A DNA stretch of 5,131 nt, taken from Paludibacter sp. (lineage in GTDB: Bacteria > Bacteroidota > Bacteroidia > Bacteroidales > Paludibacteraceae). Shown here piece by piece: positions 1 to 5,131 of this stretch (its first letter is position 1; the number at the start of each line of letters is the position of its first letter). Location: contig JAQTOL010000275.1 of the NCBI GenBank assembly GCA_028748945.1, positions 1 to 5,131 on the forward strand, in the 5' to 3' direction. The translations under genes and the position numbers were made by a program. A model generated the notes under the pieces. That model searched no databases. It was not told the DNA's origin and saw only the letters and a program-made list of their open reading frames with translations.

Positions 1-129
1 TCTACCATCATTTTTTGCCGTGTTGTCACCCAGTTTATAGGCTGTGTATGCGTGAGAAAATTCATGGACTGTAAGTCCGATAACAGCCGCAGGAGCAATT
101 TTTAAAATCTCAGTTAAGTCTAAACCCAT
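1..129 (-). CDS. Site-2 protease family (M50) membrane metalloprotease, N-terminal fragment
   Basis: Only the first 43 codons are present; the gene continues beyond the left edge. The reading frame starts at the ATG at 129 and reads MGLDLTEILK, followed by a hydrophobic stretch (about residues 10-21) that leads straight into HEFSH at residues 22-26. This is the HExxH zinc-binding and catalytic motif of family M50 intramembrane proteases, set in the first membrane segment as is usual for this family. The following YKLGDNTAKNDGR matches the family pattern 'A/Y-x-LGD-x-TAK-x-x-GR' of short site-2-protease-like proteins (the COG1994/SpoIVFB-like group). Such enzymes cut substrates within the membrane, but this one's substrate cannot be inferred. 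The second zinc-ligand motif should lie downstream and is not visible. The gene starts 28 nt after the stop of the DUF5916 gene on the same strand, so co-transcription is likely; a TAnnTTTG box in the gap could also give it its own start. Family confidence is high, precise subgroup moderate. Confidence 0.88.
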   Translation of the reverse strand, partial: MGLDLTEILKIAPAAVIGLTVHEFSHAYTAYKLGDNTAKNDGR

Positions 130-152
130 TTTTTGTTCTTTTTATTGAAGTG

Positions 153-160
153 CAAATTTA
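153..160 (-). promoter_or_regulatory. Candidate -7 box (TAAATTTG) before the M50 gene
   Basis: Read on the minus strand, the sequence is TAAATTTG, a full match to the Bacteroidota -7 consensus TAnnTTTG. Its TAA is the stop codon of the upstream DUF5916 gene. The box lies about 23 nt before the M50 start codon, which would give a very short leader. No TTTG or TTG is present at the expected 19-21 nt further upstream, so this may be a chance match in AT-rich sequence. Confidence 0.25.
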
Positions 161-2575
161 CGTCTTTTTCTTTTTAAAACTATTTACATCAATATAATAA
201 AGAACTTTTAATGAAAGACTATTTATTTGATTCAACCATGCATTTTGAAAATTACTCATATAGTTATAAATGACTTTATTTTCATTTGAATATGAGGCTG
301 TTTTCCATGCCAACGAAAGCTCGGAACCCGGTGCAAATATCCATCTAAAAATCATATCCACTGTAAATGCATTATAATTCTGATCCTGATTTTCGGAATA
401 TTCTGAATTATTTGTCAGTAAGCCGTTGCTTTGCAATAGAAAGAATTGATTATTTTCAACCCCCGACCAGTAATGACGCGCTCTTAAACTCAAACTGGTT
501 TTATTGTTTATTATATAGGAAGTTGAAAACGTATTCACGAGAGTAGATACATCACGTTTGGCAAAAACAATGGAATCTTTATTTTCGGATAAATCAACGA
601 ATCCGTGTTCATTCCGGGAGTTGTTCATATCAATACTATACTCAATATTAAAACGTTGTCCCAATCGAAGATAACACTCTAAATTTATTTCGTGAGCAAA
701 ATGACTTATCTGCGGTTGTGTTGAATAATTATATTGAATCCCAAAATTTAATTGCTTTCGTTGATCGGTATTTAAATAGAACGATAGGTTCAGATTTTGT
801 GGATTTTGATAAAATCGTCCTGCAACACGAGGTTCGAAATAATCAAACTGATTTGTTGAAAACTTACCGCTGGAAGAAAAATAGTAGTTATTTTTAAACC
901 GCATACTTAAATCATATCCAACTTCTTTGTCGAACAATGTATTTGGATGGAATACCCGGTCATAAGCCCCGAATATATCGCCCTGACATTCACGAAAAAT
1001 CCAGAAAGGCTCAATAATTTGATAAAAGAGCCAGGCTTCAGTATTTATCTGGTTATTCCTTTGAATGTATCCGAGATCGTTCGGATTGTATTTATCGGAA
1101 TAGAAATACTCATTAAATCCCCAATTAAATTGTCCTTTATTTTTTTCAACGGATAATGATCCGTAATAACCTGTTTCAGTGATAGTATCACCCCTGGAAC
1201 TTATACCACCTTTACCTTTTAATACGTAAGTTTTTGAGTTGTCCCTGATTTGAAATTCGGTAGCTGTGACATTGGCATGAAACGGGTTGTTTGCCATCGA
1301 AACATTTGTATTGATAAGACTTACATAGGAATTGTTCTTAAGCGATTTATCAATGACTACAACATTATAATTTGTAAACGGTTGTACAATTACATTTCGT
1401 GCAGTATTTGTCAGTGTATCTTTTAAAATAGCATTTGAACTAAGCGACATGGCATTTAGAAGTCCAATCCCCCAACCTTTATCTGTCCTTCCCGAAATTT
1501 TAGTTGCATTGACCAGTTGATTTTCACTGGGAGAAAAAGTAATTATTTCATTATCAGTGAGCTTATTATCAGCCGGAAACTTTGGACTTGCACCAATACG
1601 GCGGGAATAAAAAATATTAGCACGTTGAAAAAGCTCGGTTCCTTCTGTGAAAAATTGCCGTTTTTCGTCGTAATACAATTCGTATGGTGATAAATTCAGC
1701 TTTTGATCATCCGATTGAATTTGTCCAAAGTCAGGTATCAACATCATATCGAGGGTAAAGGCATCGTTAATTCCATATTTGACATCCAATCCTCCCTTAT
1801 ACAGGAATTTCGAATTATCAGAAGAATTATTCGGTTGAAAATAAGTCGCAATATATGGACTAAAAGAAAGCCGGGCAGGCGATTTAATATCTTTTATACC
1901 CGTCAATTGTCCTTCCTGGTGAATAAACCCGGAGACTTTCCTATCAACAAAATTCCATGAATTATTAGAATTATACCGTCTGATATTTCGAAACATATTC
2001 ACTCCCCAGTTACTCACAGTCTTATCCGAAAATCGTAGGGCGGAAAACGGAATTCTCATTTCAACAGTCCAGCCTTCTTTTGTAATTTGTGTTTTGCTTT
2101 CCCAAACGGTATTCCAATTACCATCTTCATTATCGCCATCACTTTTTATCGCCTTTATATCCACCTGAACACCAGCCGGAGTAATGAAAAAACCATAAGC
2201 AAGTTGACCCTGGTTGTACGGATCAAGGTAAACGCCAAAATAATCGGACATACCAATGTTATCTCGCTCAGTTAAATAATTAAAAATGCTATCCGGTTTA
2301 TTATCATGAAGCAATGCACCAACATAAATAGCGGTTTGGTCATAAAAAAAATATGCTTCGGTTGGTTGTAAAGAGGGTTTACCGTTGTAAGGTTGTAGCT
2401 GAACAAAATCTTTTGCAGGCAGAGCATTGCGGTAAACCGTTTCATTCAGAATTCCATCAATTTTTAAAGGAGAAGTAATATAATAAGCTTCAACACTTTT
2501 TTTGTTTTGTGCCGAAATATCAAAAATTATAAGAATTGCAAAAATTAATATGGATAAATACTTCATGTAATTCAT
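158..2575 (-). CDS. CBM9-like / DUF5916 secreted protein, predicted outer-membrane beta-barrel
   Basis: This 805-residue protein begins with a signal peptide: a Lys after the start, a hydrophobic run at about residues 6-19, then a likely cleavage near SAQ-N at 21-24. Residues about 34-230 form a carbohydrate-binding-family-9-like domain, with its opening KIDGILNETVYRNA (39-51), the GW-x-x-EMRIPFSALRF segment (168-182) and WGVNMFRNIRRYN (190-202). From about 232 to the end is the DUF5916 region, whose hallmark is PDFGQIQSDD (281-290) followed by EKRQFFTEG (304-312) and RRIG (325-328). The rest alternates polar and aromatic residues, as in an outer-membrane beta-barrel, and the last strand-like segments (near SELSLAWK and SLKVLYYID) precede a short basic tail, FKKKKT. 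Length is normal for the family. The function is unknown; surface glycan handling is only a guess from the CBM9-like fold. An in-frame ATG three codons downstream (2566) is an equally good start and leaves the signal peptide intact. Family call is strong; barrel topology is inferred. Confidence 0.92.
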   Translation of the reverse strand: MNYMKYLSILIFAILIIFDISAQNKKSVEAYYITSPLKIDGILNETVYRNALPAKDFVQLQPYNGKPSLQPTEAYFFYDQTAIYVGALLHDNKPDSIFNYLTERDNIGMSDYFGVYLDPYNQGQLAYGFFITPAGVQVDIKAIKSDGDNEDGNWNTVWESKTQITKEGWTVEMRIPFSALRFSDKTVSNWGVNMFRNIRRYNSNNSWNFVDRKVSGFIHQEGQLTGIKDIKSPARLSFSPYIATYFQPNNSSDNSKFLYKGGLDVKYGINDAFTLDMMLIPDFGQIQSDDQKLNLSPYELYYDEKRQFFTEGTELFQRANIFYSRRIGASPKFPADNKLTDNEIITFSPSENQLVNATKISGRTDKGWGIGLLNAMSLSSNAILKDTLTNTARNVIVQPFTNYNVVVIDKSLKNNSYVSLINTNVSMANNPFHANVTATEFQIRDNSKTYVLKGKGGISSRGDTITETGYYGSLSVEKNKGQFNWGFNEYFYSDKYNPNDLGYIQRNNQINTEAWLFYQIIEPFWIFRECQGDIFGAYDRVFHPNTLFDKEVGYDLSMRFKNNYYFSSSGKFSTNQFDYFEPRVAGRFYQNPQNLNLSFYLNTDQRKQLNFGIQYNYSTQPQISHFAHEINLECYLRLGQRFNIEYSIDMNNSRNEHGFVDLSENKDSIVFAKRDVSTLVNTFSTSYIINNKTSLSLRARHYWSGVENNQFFLLQSNGLLTNNSEYSENQDQNYNAFTVDMIFRWIFAPGSELSLAWKTASYSNENKVIYNYMSNFQNAWLNQINSLSLKVLYYIDVNSFKKKKT

Positions 2576-2647
2576 ATTGCTTAACTTTCAAACATCCATC
2601 TTTTAAATATATAGATTCAAAAAAACACGCGATATCATTTTTTTTTG

Positions 2648-2655
2648 CAAATATA
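2648..2655 (-). promoter_or_regulatory. Candidate -7 box (TATATTTG) for the DUF5916 gene
   Basis: On the minus strand this reads TATATTTG, a full match to TAnnTTTG, and lies about 72 nt before the start codon, a reasonable leader length. The expected -33 TTTG/TTG is not found 19-21 nt upstream; the nearest TTG (plus-strand CAA at 2683-2685) is 27 nt away. The call therefore rests on one box plus position. Confidence 0.4.
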
Positions 2656-2740
2656 TCTATATTTTTTGAGTTATCTTCGATTCAAGAATAGTAACAGTTG
2701 AAAATTAATTATTATACTTGTTAAGACTGATTTTATTGAA

Positions 2741-2793
2741 ATTTATTACAGCTGAAATCGTTTATTTAACAATAAATTTATTTATTACAACTG
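2741..2793. repeat. Near-identical 14-mer direct repeat upstream of the hisA promoter
   Basis: ATTTATTACAGCTG at 2741-2754 and ATTTATTACAACTG at 2780-2793 differ at one base and are 39 bp apart, start to start. The second copy ends two bases before the hisA -33 box. A further CAGTTG in opposite orientation (ACAGTTG at 2694-2700) is the reverse complement of CAACTGT in the second copy. Position and spacing would suit paired binding sites for a regulator, but no regulator can be named and AT-rich sequence makes partial coincidence possible. Confidence 0.45.
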
Positions 2794-2795
2794 TG

Positions 2796-2827
2796 TTTGC
2801 CGTATTCTTCTATTTATAGTACTTTTG
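2796..2827 (+). promoter_or_regulatory. hisA promoter, Bacteroidota type (TTTG-N20-TACTTTTG)
   Basis: A TTTG -33 element at 2796-2799 is followed after exactly 20 nt by TACTTTTG at 2820-2827, a full match to TAnnTTTG. Both boxes and the spacing fit the primary sigma-factor promoter known from Bacteroidota. Transcription would start around 2833-2836, giving hisA a leader of about 70 nt. Confidence 0.75.
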
Positions 2828-2905
2828 TGTTTCATTTTACATAAACAAGCAGGTAATCATCTCACTATTTCTTTTTGGAAATTGTTGGAATTATAATAAG
2901 CAGAA

Positions 2906-3637
2906 GTGATAGAAATTATACCGGCCATCGATTTGATTGATGGAAAATGTGTTCGGCTCTCTCAGGGTGATTATACACAAAAAATTATTTACAATGAAAA
3001 TCCGCTCGAAGTGGCCAGAATGTTTGCAGATGCAGGTATTCGTCGCTTGCACTTGGTCGATTTAGATGGTGCTAAAGCTCATCATATTGTAAATCATGCT
3101 GTTTTGGAGAGGATTACTTCAGGAACCGACTTAATCATTGATTTTGGCGGAGGTTTGAAATCGGATGACGACTTGAGAATTGCGTTTGAATGTGGAGCAT
3201 CCATGGTTACCGGCGGGAGTATAGCTGTCAAAGATCCGGATATTTTTTCAGCCTGGATAACTAAATTTGGTGGTGAGAAAATTATTCTTGGTGCTGATGT
3301 GAAAAACGAAAAAATTGCTGTTGGTGGTTGGTTGGAAACAACTGAACTGGATCTGATGCCATTTATAAAAAATTATATTCAACAGGGAATTGATAAAGTA
3401 ATTTGTACTGATATAAGCAAAGACGGTATGTTACAGGGTTCTGCTATTGAACTTTATAGAAGAATGTTGCTTGAACAACCTGATATGTATTTGATTGCCA
3501 GTGGTGGAGTTAGTTCCATACGCGATATTGAATTACTGGATGAATCAGCTGTACCCGCAGTTATTACCGGGAAAGCAATTTATGAAGGAAGAATTAAACT
3601 TAAAGATTTGAGCCGGTTTATAATCAACAATTTATAA
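2906..3637 (+). CDS. hisA: HisA: phosphoribosylformimino-AICAR-phosphate (ProFAR) isomerase
   Basis: This 243-residue cytoplasmic TIM-barrel enzyme catalyses the Amadori rearrangement of ProFAR to PRFAR, step four of histidine biosynthesis. The N-terminus [19 protein letters not shown] is diagnostic for HisA rather than HisF. The catalytic acid/base pair is D9 (in PAID) and D131 (in GADVKN). The two phosphate-binding ends of the half-barrels are FGGGLK (80-85) with TGGS (102-105), and ASGGVSS (198-204) with TGKAIYEG (221-228). GGW (140-142) and TDISKDGML (168-176) are also conserved. Length is typical. The start is GTG: it places the family N-terminus correctly, and an in-frame TAA at 2897-2899 rules out a longer product. 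No Shine-Dalgarno sequence is visible. A two-box promoter precedes the gene. The usual partners hisH, hisF and hisI are not next to it: upstream is a divergent gene and downstream an unrelated DUF5606 gene. The stop codon lies inside a perfect hairpin. Confidence 0.97.
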   Translation: MIEIIPAIDLIDGKCVRLSQGDYTQKIIYNENPLEVARMFADAGIRRLHLVDLDGAKAHHIVNHAVLERITSGTDLIIDFGGGLKSDDDLRIAFECGASMVTGGSIAVKDPDIFSAWITKFGGEKIILGADVKNEKIAVGGWLETTELDLMPFIKNYIQQGIDKVICTDISKDGMLQGSAIELYRRMLLEQPDMYLIASGGVSSIRDIELLDESAVPAVITGKAIYEGRIKLKDLSRFIINNL

Positions 3638-3661
3638 TTAAAGATTATTAATTATAAATTG
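3628..3661. repeat. 14-bp perfect inverted repeat spanning the hisA stop codon
   Basis: CAATTTATAATTAA (3628-3641) and TTAATTATAAATTG (3648-3661) are exact reverse complements with a 6-nt loop. The left arm contains the last two sense codons and the TAA stop of hisA. The stem is nearly all A/T, with one G-C pair at the base, and no T-tract follows (the next bases are GGAATTAAG), so it is not a standard intrinsic terminator. It could still end transcripts weakly, protect the mRNA 3' end, or bind a protein as a DNA palindrome. Confidence 0.6.
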
Positions 3662-3801
3662 GGAATTAAGATTTGCAAAACTGAAAATTTATGCTAAATT
3701 TGTCGGCTCAAAAAGTGAAGAATAAACGAATATTTTAGTAAACCCTGAAATTAATAATGAAGGCAAACACTTTGTTAAAGTCATTGATTATTAATTGTAA
3801 A
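3643..3801 (+). repeat. 16-mer direct repeat GATTATTAATTRTAAA, two copies
   Basis: Copies at 3643-3658 and 3786-3801 match at 15 of 16 bases, 143 bp apart. Each forms part of a separate inverted repeat, and together they bracket the DUF5606 promoter and leader. This may be a short dispersed intergenic repeat or a coincidence of AT-rich sequence. Confidence 0.35.
3672..3702 (+). promoter_or_regulatory. Promoter for the DUF5606-Nif3 pair (TTTG-N19-TAAATTTG)
   Basis: TTTG at 3672-3675 and TAAATTTG at 3695-3702 are separated by 19 nt, matching the Bacteroidota -33/-7 arrangement. It begins 11 nt after the hairpin that closes hisA. The predicted start near 3708-3711 gives a leader of about 110 nt before the DUF5606 gene, long enough to hold the structures described at 3751-3809. 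Its presence argues that the DUF5606 gene does not depend on hisA transcription. Confidence 0.7.
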
Positions 3802-3828
3802 CAATTAATTAAAAAGAATTTATGTTGA
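3757..3828 (+). CDS. Possible 23-residue leader ORF overlapping the DUF5606 start
   Basis: An ATG at 3757 opens a frame of 23 codons (beginning MKANTLLKSLII, ending KKNLC) that stops with TGA at 3826-3828, seven nucleotides inside the DUF5606 gene in another frame. The position, within the predicted leader and overlapping the downstream ATG, would permit translational coupling. There is no Shine-Dalgarno sequence and the peptide has no recognisable family. A frame this short can arise by chance, so this is listed as possible only. Confidence 0.2.
   Translation: MKANTLLKSLIINCKQLIKKNLC
3790..3809. repeat. 9-bp inverted repeat just before the DUF5606 start codon
   Basis: ATTAATTGT (3790-3798) and ACAATTAAT (3801-3809) are exact reverse complements separated by 2 nt; as RNA the stem would fold as 8 bp with a 4-nt loop. 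It ends 12 nt before the ATG, where the ribosome binds. Bases 3787-3794 can instead pair with TTAATAAT at 3751-3758, so two exclusive structures are possible. The stem is AT-rich and weak. Confidence 0.4.
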
Positions 3829-4238
3829 AAGAAATCTTATCACTTACCGGAAAATCCGGACTTTTCAAATTGATATCGCAAGGTAAAAATATGTTGATTG
3901 TAGAGTCATTGATCGATGGAAAACGGATTCCGGCTTATACAAAGGATAAAGTGGTTTCCTTGGGAGATATTGCCATTTTTACCGAAACTGCCGAAGTGCC
4001 CTTGGGACAAGTACTTGAAAGTGTTAAAGCAAAGGAAAAAGGGGCAACATGTTCTATTGATCCGAAAGCCGATAATGACAAGTTACGCAACTATTTGACA
4101 GAGATTCTTCCGGATTACGACCGTGACCGGGTGTATCCGAGCGATATTCGAAAATTATTGAATTGGTATAATATTCTGATCAATGCTCAAATTACTGAAT
4201 TTACTACCGAAGAAAAAGAAACTGTTTCGGCAGAATAA
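3822..4238 (+). CDS. DUF5606 family protein
   Basis: This 138-residue acidic protein has no signal peptide or membrane segment and is probably cytoplasmic. I recognise it as DUF5606, a conserved Bacteroidota family without a known function, by its N-terminus (MLKEILSLTGKSGLFKL), QGKNMLIVESLIDGKRIPAY (20-39), VSLGDIAIFT (45-54), the EVPLGQVLE segment (58-66), and RVYPSDIRKLLNWYNILI (103-120). The first ~55 residues have the alternating pattern of a small beta-barrel, which is an inference; residues 60-125 look mainly helical. The last ~12 residues are a charged tail. The ATG at 3822 gives the usual family start. The gene has its own promoter at 3672-3702 and a structured leader. The Nif3-like gene follows after 39 nt on the same strand, so the two probably form an operon. 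That spacing suggests shared expression but does not establish a role. Confidence 0.9.
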   Translation: MLKEILSLTGKSGLFKLISQGKNMLIVESLIDGKRIPAYTKDKVVSLGDIAIFTETAEVPLGQVLESVKAKEKGATCSIDPKADNDKLRNYLTEILPDYDRDRVYPSDIRKLLNWYNILINAQITEFTTEEKETVSAE

Positions 4239-4241
4239 TTA

Positions 4242-4249
4242 TATATTTG
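4242..4249 (+). promoter_or_regulatory. Weak candidate -7 box (TATATTTG) before the Nif3-like gene
   Basis: TATATTTG in the 39-nt gap matches TAnnTTTG and lies 28 nt before the ATG at 4278. No -33 TTTG/TTG occurs at 19-21 nt upstream, which is inside the end of the DUF5606 gene. Read-through from the 3672-3702 promoter is a simpler explanation for expression, so this is at most an internal start. Confidence 0.2.
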
Positions 4250-4277
4250 AAACTAACCAATTTTTAATTAAGAGTAT

Positions 4278-5131
4278 ATGAATGTAAAATCTATTTGTGA
4301 ACTCATTGAAGAAGTGGCTCCGTTGGCATTGCAGGAAAGCTATGACAATGCCGGTCTTTTGGTGGGTGAATCTCAAATGGAAGTTACATCAATACTTATT
4401 TGTATAGACATTACAGAGAAGGTTATTGAAGAAGCCATTCGGAAAAATTGTAATTTAATTGTATCACATCATCCACTGATTTTTACCGGAATAAAAAAAC
4501 TGGTAGGTCAGAACGAAGTGCAACGATGTGTTAGCATGGCGATTAAAAATGATATCGCCATTTATGCCGCTCATACAAACCTGGACAATGTGCTGCAAGG
4601 TGTCAGTGGTAAAATGGCTGAAAAAATTGGACTTATTCATGTTCGGATTCTTCAGCCAAAACGAAATACATTACTCAAATTAATAACCTATGTTCCTAAA
4701 ATTCATTCCTATAAATTACGTGAAGCTTTATTCGAGGCCGGAGCAGGACAGATAGGAAATTACGACTCCTGCAGTTTCAATATGGAAGGTACAGGTACTT
4801 TCAGGGCAAACGATGAGGCAAAACCTTATGTTGGTGAAATAAATAAATTTCATGCTGAAGCCGAAACTCGCATCGAAGTTATCTTGCCTGAATTTTTAAA
4901 ATTCAAAGTGCTTGAAGCTCTCCTGAAAACACATCCGTATGAAGAACCTGCCTATGATTTTGTTTCACTTGAAAATGACTGGAATCAGGTAGGAGCAGGA
5001 GTTATAGGTGATTTGAATATAGAGGAAAACGAAATGGATTTTTTAAACCGGATTAAGTCAATTTTCGATATTTCATCTATCCGTTATACCGACTTACTGG
5101 GAAAAAAAATCAAAAAGGTGGCCTTGTGTGG
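4278..5131 (+). CDS. Nif3-like dinuclear metal center protein (YqfO/YbgI family), 3'-truncated by the window
   Basis: The visible 284 codons start at the ATG at 4278 with MNVKSICELIEEVAPLALQESYDNAGLLVG; the DNAGLLVG segment is a family hallmark. Metal ligands of the dinuclear site are visible in SHHPLIF (H64, H65) and AAHTNLDN (H99, D103). Residues about 131-232 form the inserted PII/CutA-like domain seen in longer Nif3 members such as YqfO, with GAGQIGNYDSCSF (155-167) and THPYEEPAYDF (218-228). The N-terminal fold then resumes (VGAGVIGDL), and the frame runs off the edge at KKVALCG, just before the family's usual CGGSG-type segment. The final HxxxE ligands lie outside. Homologues with the insert are about 360-370 residues, so roughly 80 are missing. 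The family forms toroidal hexamers in the cytoplasm; a GTP cyclohydrolase I type 2 label is common in annotation but weakly supported, so the exact reaction is best left open. Probably co-transcribed with the DUF5606 gene. Confidence 0.95.
   Translation, partial: MNVKSICELIEEVAPLALQESYDNAGLLVGESQMEVTSILICIDITEKVIEEAIRKNCNLIVSHHPLIFTGIKKLVGQNEVQRCVSMAIKNDIAIYAAHTNLDNVLQGVSGKMAEKIGLIHVRILQPKRNTLLKLITYVPKIHSYKLREALFEAGAGQIGNYDSCSFNMEGTGTFRANDEAKPYVGEINKFHAEAETRIEVILPEFLKFKVLEALLKTHPYEEPAYDFVSLENDWNQVGAGVIGDLNIEENEMDFLNRIKSIFDISSIRYTDLLGKKIKKVALC

Larger units (their letters stand above)
2576..2905. other. Divergent intergenic region between the DUF5916 gene and hisA
   Basis: These 330 nt separate two genes that point away from each other. 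I find no plausible protein or RNA gene here. The region holds a candidate minus-strand -7 box near 2648-2655, a two-box plus-strand promoter at 2796-2827, and a pair of near-identical 14-mers at 2741-2754 and 2780-2793. It also contains a 9-T run at 2638-2646 facing a 7-A run at 2619-2625, which can form an 8-bp arm pair (2618-2625 with 2640-2647). The sequence is strongly AT-rich throughout. The stretch between promoter and hisA (about 2834-2905) shows no run of histidine codons in an open frame, so there is no sign of a classical his-leader attenuator. Confidence 0.8.

Noticed and set aside
158..190. Frameshift at the A-rich end of the DUF5916 gene (FKKKKT tail)
   Set aside because: The last strand-like segment is complete before the tail, protein length is normal and the gene stops cleanly; the lysines are explained by AT-rich codons.
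947..1156. Plus-strand open frame of 69 codons
   Set aside because: It lies wholly inside the strongly supported DUF5916 gene on the other strand, has no recognisable family features and no promoter; it is an antisense shadow.
1703..1960. Plus-strand open frame of 85 codons
   Set aside because: It is antisense to the most conserved part of the DUF5916 region; the sequence is a mixture of I/R/K residues with no domain pattern.
2087..2275. Plus-strand open frame of 62 codons
   Set aside because: It is antisense to the CBM9-like domain; its hydrophobic look follows from the complementary strand and gives no independent support.
2618..2647. A-run/T-run pair (8-bp arms, 14-nt loop) as an intrinsic terminator
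   Set aside because: The stem would be almost pure A-U with a large loop, and it lies at the start of a transcript rather than the end of a gene on either strand.
2834..2905. Histidine attenuator or riboswitch before hisA
   Set aside because: There is no run of His codons in an open frame and no recognisable riboswitch core; the leader is short and AT-rich.
3916..4098. Second plus-strand frame of 60 codons inside the DUF5606 gene
   Set aside because: It overlaps a recognised conserved protein in another frame and has no family features.
1..5131. Mobile element, CRISPR, toxin-antitoxin or defence system
   Set aside because: No transposase, integrase, regular repeat-spacer array, tRNA-adjacent junction or defence domain is visible; all five genes look like ordinary chromosomal genes of the phylum.

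Overview
The window looks like an ordinary chromosomal segment of a low-GC member of the Bacteroidota, probably Bacteroidales-like, although the order is an inference. Three things point there. A CBM9/DUF5916 outer-membrane-type protein and a DUF5606 protein, both families best known from this phylum, are present. Intergenic regions carry TTTG / TAnnTTTG promoter elements, the primary sigma-factor signature of Bacteroidota. No start codon has a convincing Shine-Dalgarno sequence, and the leaders are A/T-rich. No rRNA, tRNA, CRISPR, insertion sequence or phage gene is visible.

Layout. The left half is read on the minus strand: an 805-residue secreted CBM9-like/DUF5916 protein (2575 to 158), then after 28 nt the first 43 codons of a site-2-protease-type (M50) membrane metalloprotease that runs off the left edge. 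A 330-nt divergent intergenic region (2576-2905) separates this pair from the right half, which is read on the plus strand: hisA (2906-3637, GTG start), a 184-nt intergenic region with its own promoter and several AT-rich inverted repeats, a DUF5606 gene (3822-4238), and a Nif3/YqfO-type dinuclear-metal protein (from 4278) that runs off the right edge.

How the genes relate. The DUF5916 and M50 genes are close enough to be co-transcribed, as are the DUF5606 and Nif3-like genes. hisA encodes the fourth-step isomerase of histidine biosynthesis. It stands alone here: no other his gene is visible, and it has its own textbook-like promoter. No common pathway for the five genes is evident.

I see no convincing new biological system. 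The points most worth checking are the regulatory structures around hisA: a near-identical direct repeat just before its -33 box, a 14-bp perfect hairpin across its stop codon, and the structured leader of the DUF5606 gene. The isolation of hisA and the conserved but uncharacterised DUF5916 and DUF5606 families also deserve a look.
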